From the NCBI RefSeq assembly GCF_014650335.1, contig NZ_BMUT01000020.1, forward strand, positions 1 through 64,000: a DNA stretch of 64,000 nucleotides. Direction: 5' to 3'. The position numbers and the translations under genes are program-made. Below the pieces are notes generated by a model. That model made no database searches, was not told where the DNA came from, and saw nothing but the letters and a program-made list of their open reading frames with translations. This document shows, piece by piece, positions 58,401 to 64,000 of this stretch. This stretch comes from Streptomyces hiroshimensis. GTDB taxonomy: Bacteria > Actinomycetota > Actinomycetes > Streptomycetales > Streptomycetaceae. The stretch's first letter is position 1, and each line of letters opens with the position of its first letter.

Positions 58401-58931
58401 GGGCGCGGGCAGCAGCGCGGGGGCGGCGCTGTCCTTGACGACCGTCCACACGCGCTCGGCGACACCGATCACGAAGGCCGAGATCAGCAGGAAGGCGAGC
58501 GCACGGCTCCCGGTCCAGTCGAGCCACAGGGGCGCGACGGCCAGCAGGCCGAACCGGACGCCGTCCGCACCGATCATGGTCCACCGGCGGTCGAGGGGAC
58601 CGGCCGGGGCGATGAGCGAGGAGAGCGGGCCGAGGAGGACCGCGCCGAAGAGGAGGGTCGCCAGGAGCCGCGCCGCGAGGACCGCGGCGACGGCGAGGGC
58701 CGCGCCCCGGTAGCCACCCCCGAAGGAGCCCTCCGCGACGGCCGCCTGGAGCGACAGCAGCAGGAGCACCAGGAGGGCGAGGGAGTCTCCGACACCGCCG
58801 GCGAACTGGGCGTTCCACAGCCGCCGCAGCGGGGGGAAGCGCAGCAGGGACCGGACGGCACGCTCGCGGGAGTCCGCGGCTAGGGCGCCGGAGGTGGGGG
58901 TCACCACGGTTGGCTGCTCGGCTCGCGTCAT
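55485..58931 (-). CDS. tmk: Fused membrane protein-thymidylate kinase with coiled-coil tail
   Basis: This 1148-residue protein fuses an N-terminal MFS-like membrane region (about 30-490, multiple hydrophobic helices) to a dTMP kinase domain (about 513-720, Walker A FEGGDGAGKST, then TREPGATPIG and DRYIDSS). A very long, charged, Glu/Arg/Lys-rich helix (about 725-870) and a disordered Ser/Pro/Thr/Asp tail (about 870-1148) follow. The kinase makes dTDP. A comparable fusion exists in S. coelicolor as I recall, so it is not an assembly artefact. The anchored kinase and helical tail may place dTTP synthesis at the membrane. Confidence 0.92.
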   Translation of the reverse strand: MTRAEQPTVVTPTSGALAADSRERAVRSLLRFPPLRRLWNAQFAGGVGDSLALLVLLLLSLQAAVAEGSFGGGYRGAALAVAAVLAARLLATLLFGAVLLGPLSSLIAPAGPLDRRWTMIGADGVRFGLLAVAPLWLDWTGSRALAFLLISAFVIGVAERVWTVVKDSAAPALLPAPPVEGAAVRPLPDHYDALRRLSLRTSFVSLPFAAAALLAVTLIGNLLGAGIDWFHLHQAALGSFLAAALFGTSGTILYFLELPGAKAPRVRSPLEGLRRPKTTQGPDAGRTPDTGRTGAIPVLVLACAAVAGAIAAAVGVAALQAVDLGGGPVAFGLLVLALSGGPVIGIRSAVKVLPGFSRRRLLALSIALTGLALLAAGLVPDPTTVLLLVLLAGVCAGIAANTGHALLDQETEEDRRPRTTDHLHAVVRVTAALGAVAAPLLAAAIGPHRLERGGFVFAHGGAAFTLMLVGALLLPVGAIVLGKTDDRHGVPFRRDLLDVLRGGDPEQAPTATGFFIAFEGGDGAGKSTQVRAIAEWIRSKGHEVVVTREPGATPIGQRLRAILLDVSSAGLSDRAEALLYAADRAEHVDSVVQPALKRGAIVITDRYIDSSVAYQGAGRDLSPTEIARINRWATGGLVPHLTVLLDVSPETARERFTEAPDRLESEPMEFHNRVRTGFLTLAAADPSRYLVVDAGQAPEDITTVVRHRLDQALPLSAAEIEAREQARKAAEEEARRKAEEEAARKAEEARLERERQEQLAKLRAEEEERKRREAEEARIREEARLAEEARQRAEEARRQAEEERKRREAEERTRAAEQERLRKQAEEEARLRAEAEERRLEKQRKAEEALLRAEQARVAAEAAAAASAAASAAPGSSAAAAAASDSAPDSASEAPTVERPSLRKEAAAQAPAPAPASGSSDETQTVQAPAVQTPSVHRPDPRDTDFSDLTADTTPTVERPRIDPRASRASGVPSGTSSRSSSRASSSRASDETEVLPPVPVRPVEPQRVTWGMEPQQPSPAPSRESEETAVLPQPPVAGGGRRDDADADVDVTEVLPPVRPEPRTEDPADRVPNWLFRPEERADADADAERTRELPQVAEGAQDAAAKGRRRPGWAGEASGDDEPTLADELLGPRRRRDDDERGGRRR

Positions 58932-59050
58932 CCTGCCAGCCTATCCGGCCTGTCCGGTCTTCCGCGTTTCTGCCCGAACATACGCCCGAACGAATGGATG
59001 GCCCCCCGACGCTGACGGCGCGGCCCGGGGAAGCCCCCGGGCCGCGCCGT

Positions 59051-59129
59051 CAGCCGGTCACTCGTCGGCGGTCACTCGTCAGCCGGTCACTCGTCGGCGG
59101 TCACTCGTCAGCCGGTCACTCGTCGGCGG
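59051..59129. repeat. 29-bp tandem repeat copying the topA 3' end
   Basis: Units of 29 bp begin at 59051 and 59080, with a partial unit at 59109. Internally each is two imperfect halves of about 14-15 bp around ACTCGTC. The last unit contains the final codons and stop of topA, so the repeat extends its 3' end into the intergenic region. Confidence 0.85.
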
Positions 59130-61989
59130 CCTGGGCGGCCGCAGCCACCTTCTTCGCGGCGGTCGTCTTCTTGGCCGCCGTCTTGGTGGCCGTCTTGGCC
59201 GCCGTCGTCTTCTTCGCGGTCGTCGTCTTCTTCGCCGCGGTCTTCTTGGCCGCCGTCTTCTTGGCGGCGGTCTTCTTCGCCGGCGCCTTCTTCGCAACGG
59301 CCTTCTTGGCGGTCTTCTTCGCCGGACCCTTGGCGCGCTTCTCCGCCAGCAGCTCGTAGCCGCGCTCCGGCGTGATCGTCTCGACGTCGTCGTCACGGCG
59401 CAGGGTGGCGTTGGTCTCGCCATCCGTCACGTACGGGCCGAAGCGGCCGTCCTTGACCACGACCGGGCGCTCGCTGACGGGGTCGGTGCCCAGCTCCTTC
59501 AGCGGCGGCTTGGCCGCGGCACGCCCGCGCTGCTTGGGCTGGGCGTAGATCGCGAGGGCCTCGTCCAGCGTGATGGTGAAGAGCTGGTCCTCGGTCTCCA
59601 GGGAGCGCGAGTCGGTGCCCTTCTTCAGATACGGGCCGTAGCGGCCGTTCTGCGCGGTGATCTCGACGCCTTCGGCGTCGGTGCCCACCACGCGCGGCAG
59701 CGACATCAGCCGCAGCGCGTCGTCCAGGGTGACCGTGTCCAGGGCCATGGACTTGAAGAGCGAGGCGGTGCGCGGCTTGACCGCGTTCTTGCCGGTCTTC
59801 GGGGTGCCCTCGGGGAGGATCTCGGTGACGTAGGGGCCGTAGCGGCCGTCCTTGGCGACGATCTGGTGACCGGTGCCGGGGTCGGTGCCCAGCTCGAAGT
59901 CCCCGCTGGGCTTGGCGAGCAGCTCCTCGGCGTACTCGACGGTCAGCTCGTCGGGCGCGAGGTCGTCGGGGACGTCGGCCCGCTGGTGGCCCTCGGCGTC
60001 CTTCTCGCCGCGCTCGACGTACGGGCCGTAGCGGCCGACGCGGAGCACGATGTCGTTGCCGACGGGGAAGGAGGACACCTCGCGGGCGTCGATCGCACCG
60101 AGGTCGGTGACGAGCTCCTTGAGGCCGCCGAGGTGGTCGCCGTCGCCGTTGCCGGCCTCGGCGGCGCCGCCCGCGGCACCTTCGGTGCCCTCGCCGAAGT
60201 AGAACCGGCGCAGCCACGGCACGGCCTGGGCCTCGCCGCGGGCGATGCGGTCGAGGTCCTCCTCCATGGAGGCGGTGAAGTCGTAGTCGACGAGCCGGCC
60301 GAAGTGCTTCTCCAGCAGGTTGACGACGGCGAAGCTCAGGAAGGACGGGACGAGCGCCGTGCCCTTCTTGAAGACGTAGCCGCGGTCCAGGATCGTGCCG
60401 ATGATCGACGCGTACGTCGACGGGCGGCCGATCTCCCGCTCCTCCAGCTCCTTGACCAGCGAGGCCTCGGTGTAGCGGGCGGGGGGCTTGGTGGCGTGGC
60501 CGTCGGCCGTGATCTCCGCGGCCGTCAGCGGGTCGCCCTCGGTGACCTGCGGGAGGCGGCGCTCGCGGTCGTCGAGCTCGGCGTTCGGGTCGTCCGCGCC
60601 CTCCACGTAGGCCTTCATGAAGCCGTGGAAGGTGATGGTCTTGCCGGAGGCGCTGAACTCGGCGTCCCGGCCGTCGCTGGCCCGGCCGCCGATCCTGACG
60701 GTGACCGAGTTGCCGGTCGCGTCCTTCATCTGGGAGGCGACGGTGCGCTTCCAGATCAGCTCGTAGAGGCGGAACTGGTCGCCGGTCAGGCCGGTCTCGG
60801 CGGGCGTGCGGAAACGATCACCCGAAGGCCGGATCGCCTCGTGCGCCTCCTGGGCGTTCTTGACCTTGCCGGCGTACGTGCGCGGCTTCTCCGGCAGGTA
60901 GTCGGCACCGTAGAGCTGGGTGACCTGCGCACGGGCCGCCTTCACCGCCGTGTCCGACAGCGTCGTGGAGTCCGTACGCATATAGGTGATGAAGCCGTTC
61001 TCGTACAGCTTCTGGGCCACCTGCATCGTGGCCTTCGCGCCGAAGCCCAGCTTGCGCGAGGCCTCCTGCTGCAGCGTCGTCGTGCGGAACGGGGCGTACG
61101 GCGAGCGGCGGTAGGGCTTGGACTCGACCGAGCGCACCGAGAACGAGGTGTCGGCGAGGGCTGCGGCCAGCGCACGGGCGTTGGCCTCGTCCAGGTGGAG
61201 CACCTGGGCGGCGTCCTTCAGCCGGCCGTTCGAGCCGAAGTCACGGCCCTGGGCGACGCGCCGGCCGTCGACCGAGGCCAGGCGGGCGATCAGCGTCGCG
61301 GGGTCGCTGTTGTCACCGGAGCGGCCGGTGCCGAAGGTGCCGGTGAGGTCCCAGTACTCGGCGGAGCGGAAGGCGATGCGCTCGCGCTCCCGCTCGACGA
61401 CGAGGCGGGTGGCCACGGACTGCACACGGCCGGCCGACAGCCGCGGCATGACCTTCTTCCACAGGACCGGCGAGACCTCGTAGCCGTAGAGGCGGTCGAG
61501 GATGCGGCGGGTCTCCTGGGCGTCGACGAGCTTCTTGTTCAGCTCGCGCGGGCTGGCGACGGCGGCCTGGATCGCGTCCTTGGTGATCTCGTGGAAGACC
61601 ATCCGGCGGACGGGGACCTTGGGCTTGAGGACTTCCTGCAGGTGCCAGGCGATGGCCTCGCCCTCGCGGTCCTCATCGGTGGCGAGGAAGAGCTCGTCGG
61701 ACTCGGCCAGCAGCTCCTTGAGCTTCTTGACCTGGTCCTTCTTGTCGTGGTTCACGACGTAGATCGGCTGGAAGTCCTTCTCGACGTTGACGCCGAGACG
61801 GGCCCAGGGCTCGCCCTTGTACTTCGCCGGGACCTCGGCGGCCCCGTTCGGCAGGTCACGGATGTGCCCGACGCTCGCCTCGACGACGTATCCGGGGCCG
61901 AGGTAGCCCTTGATCGTCTTCGCCTTGGCAGGCGACTCGACGATGACGAGTCGGCGGCCGCCCTTTGCGGTCTCGCTGGTCGGGGACAA
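59116..61989 (-). CDS. topA: DNA topoisomerase I
   Basis: This 957-residue type IA enzyme relaxes negative supercoils. The Toprim domain (LVIVESPAKAKTIKGYLGPG), catalytic Tyr336 (GFITYMRTDSTTLS), and four or more C-terminal repeats with DGRFGPYV are visible in place of zinc fingers. The last 60 residues are an extended Lys/Ala tail (KKTAAKK repeats) that aids processivity in actinobacterial TopA. I chose the TTG at 61989, which gives the conserved start XSPTSETAKGGRRLVIVES and follows GGAAGAAGAG; the ATG frame to 62073 adds 28 poorly conserved residues. Confidence 0.95.
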   Translation of the reverse strand: MSPTSETAKGGRRLVIVESPAKAKTIKGYLGPGYVVEASVGHIRDLPNGAAEVPAKYKGEPWARLGVNVEKDFQPIYVVNHDKKDQVKKLKELLAESDELFLATDEDREGEAIAWHLQEVLKPKVPVRRMVFHEITKDAIQAAVASPRELNKKLVDAQETRRILDRLYGYEVSPVLWKKVMPRLSAGRVQSVATRLVVERERERIAFRSAEYWDLTGTFGTGRSGDNSDPATLIARLASVDGRRVAQGRDFGSNGRLKDAAQVLHLDEANARALAAALADTSFSVRSVESKPYRRSPYAPFRTTTLQQEASRKLGFGAKATMQVAQKLYENGFITYMRTDSTTLSDTAVKAARAQVTQLYGADYLPEKPRTYAGKVKNAQEAHEAIRPSGDRFRTPAETGLTGDQFRLYELIWKRTVASQMKDATGNSVTVRIGGRASDGRDAEFSASGKTITFHGFMKAYVEGADDPNAELDDRERRLPQVTEGDPLTAAEITADGHATKPPARYTEASLVKELEEREIGRPSTYASIIGTILDRGYVFKKGTALVPSFLSFAVVNLLEKHFGRLVDYDFTASMEEDLDRIARGEAQAVPWLRRFYFGEGTEGAAGGAAEAGNGDGDHLGGLKELVTDLGAIDAREVSSFPVGNDIVLRVGRYGPYVERGEKDAEGHQRADVPDDLAPDELTVEYAEELLAKPSGDFELGTDPGTGHQIVAKDGRYGPYVTEILPEGTPKTGKNAVKPRTASLFKSMALDTVTLDDALRLMSLPRVVGTDAEGVEITAQNGRYGPYLKKGTDSRSLETEDQLFTITLDEALAIYAQPKQRGRAAAKPPLKELGTDPVSERPVVVKDGRFGPYVTDGETNATLRRDDDVETITPERGYELLAEKRAKGPAKKTAKKAVAKKAPAKKTAAKKTAAKKTAAKKTTTAKKTTAAKTATKTAAKKTTAAKKVAAAAQAADE

Positions 61990-62573
61990 CTTCGCTCTTC
62001 TTCCGGTCGGCACTCGGTGTGGGCGCTGCGGTGACGCTGCGGAGTGTGACGGTACATCCCGCCCCCGTGTCAAACGGAAAAAGCCCGCAACGCCACTCGA
62101 ACGGTAACCCGATGTACGTTCTAACCAGCACGGTATCCAACATCACACTCTTAGGGTCGTAATGAAGGCTACGTCCACTCCGCCCCCGGCGCCGTGCTTC
62201 ACAGGGCCCTGGCCAAGGGTGTGACGGCGGAAGGACGGACGGCGGGCCGCACGCCGCAAGGGCGCGGGCTTGGACCCGAAAGAGTCACGAAAGCCCCGGA
62301 CGATCCTTGACATGGCCCTGCCCGAGGCGTCGGGCGCATATGCGTCCGGACGGCCCCCGGGCAACAGGTTGTCCTGAAAACGATGTCCGGAATTGTGGTT
62401 CGCAAACACCGGCGGGGCGTGCGATCCGTCACGCGCCCCGCGGTGCGGCGGCGGCCCGGGAGGCCGTCCGCGACCGCCGGGGCCGGGAGGCGGCTCCCGC
62501 CGAGGGCAGGAATTCCGCCGAGAGCGGCTATGTCCGCCGAGGGCGGCTATTCCGCCGGGGCCGCCGGGGGCGG
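61990..62573. other. 584-bp region upstream of topA
   Basis: No gene was found. Near the topA side are AT-richer patches (for example TTAGAACGTACATC on the minus strand) that may contain the promoters; topA promoters are known to respond to supercoiling in Streptomyces. Near 62510-62573 the tandem repeat of the next gene's end begins. Confidence 0.55.
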
Positions 62574-62583
62574 CTATTCCGCC
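62525..62583. repeat. Tandem hairpin repeat at the methyltransferase stop
   Basis: CGGCTATTCCGCC occurs at 62544-62556 and 62571-62583, with a degenerate copy at 62525-62538. On the minus strand it reads GGCGGAATAGCCG, so the stop TAG lies in the loop of a GGCGG/CCGCC mini-hairpin that is copied past the gene end. Confidence 0.75.
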
Positions 62584-64000
62584 ACAGGCGTCAGGAAGCC
62601 CTGCTCGACGAGCGTCCTGATCGACTCCGGCGTCCGGTCCCGCAGCAGCACCGCGTCCTCGCCGATCAGCTGGGCGATGGCGTCGAGGATCCGGCCGGCG
62701 CTGAGGGAGCCGTCGCACACGCCCGCGAAGCCCGCGCCGACGGTGTCCACCTTGGTGGCCCGCCGCATGCCGCGGTTCTGGCGGAGCACCACGTGCTCCG
62801 GGTCCTCCGCGCCCGGCAGGCCGACCTGCTCCTGCACGACCTCGTCGGCCAGGACGAAGCGGGCGGCGAGCAGCGCGGCGTCGTCGTGCGCCCGCAGGAA
62901 GTCCTGCCGGTCGAAGTGGGAGCGCACGGCCGGGCCGAGCGGCTGCTCGACCGGGTGCGGCCATTCCTCGGCGACGACGGACGGCCGGTCGGCACCCGAC
63001 TTGCGCAGCGTGATCCAGCCAAATCCGATGCCCTTGGTCTTACGGGCCTCGAACTCGTCCAGCCAGGCGTCGTAGCGCGCCGCGTACTCCTCCGGGCCGG
63101 CGCGGTGGTCGCCCGCGTCGCGCAGCCACAGCTCGGCGTACTGGGCGATGTCCTGCACCTCGCGCTGGACGATCCAGGCGTCGCAGCCGCGCGGCACCCA
63201 GGAGGAGAGCCGCTCGCGCCAGTCCTCGCCCTCCACGTGCTGCCAGTTGGCGAGCAGCTGGCAGTAGCCGCCGTCGTTGAGCCGGTCGGCCGACTGCTGG
63301 ACGAGCGTGCGGCACAGGTCGTCGCCGCCCATGCCGCCGTCGCGGTAGGTCAGGCGGGCACCGGGCGAGATGACGAACGGCGGGTTGGAGACGATCAGGT
63401 CGAAGGTGTCCTGGGCGACCGGCTCGAAGAGCGAGCCCTCACGCAGGTCGGCCTCGGCGGCGCCGGACAGCTCCAGGGTGAGCCGCGTGATGTGCAGGGC
63501 GCGCGGGTTGAGGTCCGTCGCGGTCACGCGCGTGGCGTGCTGGGTGGCGTGCAACGCCTGGATGCCGGACCCCGTGCCCAGGTCGAGGGCGCTCGCGACG
63601 GGCGTGCGGACGGTGAGCCCGGCGAGGGTGGTCGAAGCGCCGCCGACGCCGAGGACGAGCTGCGAGCGGTCGACTCCCGAGGGACCGGCCCCGCCCCCGG
63701 CGATGCCGCCCGCGCCGCCGACGGCACAGCCCAGGTCGGAGACGATCCACCAGTCCTGCCCGTCGGGGCCGCCGTACGGGCGCACGTCCACGGTGGCGCG
63801 CACGGAGTCCCCGTCGCCCCCGTCGCGGACGAGCCAGCCGCCGGCGAGGCAGTCGTCGACGGGCAGCGCGGCCGCGGCCCGCGCGTACGGGGCCGGGCGC
63901 TGCAGCAGGAACAGCCGGACGAGCGTCTCCAGCGGGCTGTCGCCGCGCGTGGCGCGCAGGGCGGGGACGGTCTCGCTGCGGGCGAGCGCGGCGTAGGCGG
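62574..64000 (-). CDS. Class I SAM-dependent methyltransferase (RsmC/HemK-like), 5' end beyond window
   Basis: The open frame runs past the window edge. Readable parts include an N-terminal region (LETLVRLFLLQRPAPYARAA), motif I ALDLGTGSGIQALHATQHAT, and the catalytic NPPF (IVSNPPFVISP), which indicates N-methylation of an amide or amino group, as in PrmC, RsmC and related enzymes. A C-terminal winged-helix-like region follows. It ends in the mini-hairpin repeat. The target is unknown. Similarity to ribosomal or RNA methyltransferases is an inference. Confidence 0.82.
   Translation of the reverse strand, partial: AYAALARSETVPALRATRGDSPLETLVRLFLLQRPAPYARAAAALPVDDCLAGGWLVRDGGDGDSVRATVDVRPYGGPDGQDWWIVSDLGCAVGGAGGIAGGGAGPSGVDRSQLVLGVGGASTTLAGLTVRTPVASALDLGTGSGIQALHATQHATRVTATDLNPRALHITRLTLELSGAAEADLREGSLFEPVAQDTFDLIVSNPPFVISPGARLTYRDGGMGGDDLCRTLVQQSADRLNDGGYCQLLANWQHVEGEDWRERLSSWVPRGCDAWIVQREVQDIAQYAELWLRDAGDHRAGPEEYAARYDAWLDEFEARKTKGIGFGWITLRKSGADRPSVVAEEWPHPVEQPLGPAVRSHFDRQDFLRAHDDAALLAARFVLADEVVQEQVGLPGAEDPEHVVLRQNRGMRRATKVDTVGAGFAGVCDGSLSAGRILDAIAQLIGEDAVLLRDRTPESIRTLVEQGFLTPVAE

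Noticed and set aside
58894..62034. 1046-codon plus-strand frame opposite topA
   Set aside because: Leu/Gly/Arg-rich mirror frame of topA with no ribosome site.

Overview
The window is a chromosomal segment of a Streptomyces-type actinobacterium. The bases are very GC-rich with strongly GC-biased third positions, GTG and TTG starts are common, and the gene content fits the genus: an Mbl-like actin, RppA with a melanin-type P450, a WhiJ-like XRE/DUF397/ATPase triad, TipA, a membrane-domain-fused thymidylate kinase and TopA with a lysine/alanine tail.

Layout. 1-10 kb: a ThrE-type exporter, DedA, a YbjQ protein, a tipA orthologue divergent from a glutamate decarboxylase, PadR, DinB and an aldehyde dehydrogenase. 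8.9-10.9 kb: XRE regulator, HATPase protein and DUF397 protein. 11.0-13.6 kb: a zinc-starvation cluster of cysteine-poor ribosomal protein paralogues (S18, L31, L33, L28, S14) plus a CobW-like protein around a candidate Zur box. 13.7-19.9 kb: an orphan RiPP recognition element, a VOC protein, two TetR regulators, small membrane proteins, a decayed TPR regulator, a methyltransferase and a GntR regulator. 20-24.8 kb: a family-A polymerase-like protein, Mbl, TerB and RppA, with a P450 upstream of RppA. 26.6-30.6 kb: a tightly coupled operon of unknown function (61-aa peptide, two uncharacterised proteins, a serine hydrolase) facing a LysR gene. 30.8-35.8 kb: an oligopeptide ABC importer. 36-39.8 kb: a TauD oxygenase, Sfp-type PPTase, metallophosphoesterase and orphan type II thioesterase.

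39.9-51.8 kb is an integrated element of about 11.9 kb. It lies in tRNA-Thr(CGT), is bounded by a perfect 43-bp direct repeat, and carries a tyrosine integrase next to the tRNA, a complete type I restriction-modification set (hsdR-hsdS-hsdM) and an AIPR-family protein with a nuclease-like N-terminus. No conjugation, replication or virion genes were recognised, so it looks like a compact mobile defence island. Chromosomal housekeeping genes resume at 51.9 kb: a secreted alpha/beta hydrolase, holB, tmk, topA and a methyltransferase that runs off the end of the window.

A recurrent feature is short tandem repeats in intergenic DNA. Several of them copy the last codons and stop codon of a gene into its 3' flank (tipA, the DinB gene, the DUF397 gene, the TauD gene, topA, the terminal methyltransferase). 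Other points of interest are a TipA that keeps Cys207 but has Gly at the drug-binding Cys214 position, a promoter-linked structured RNA candidate at 30.6 kb, and a promoter flanked by twin palindromes at 15.2 kb.
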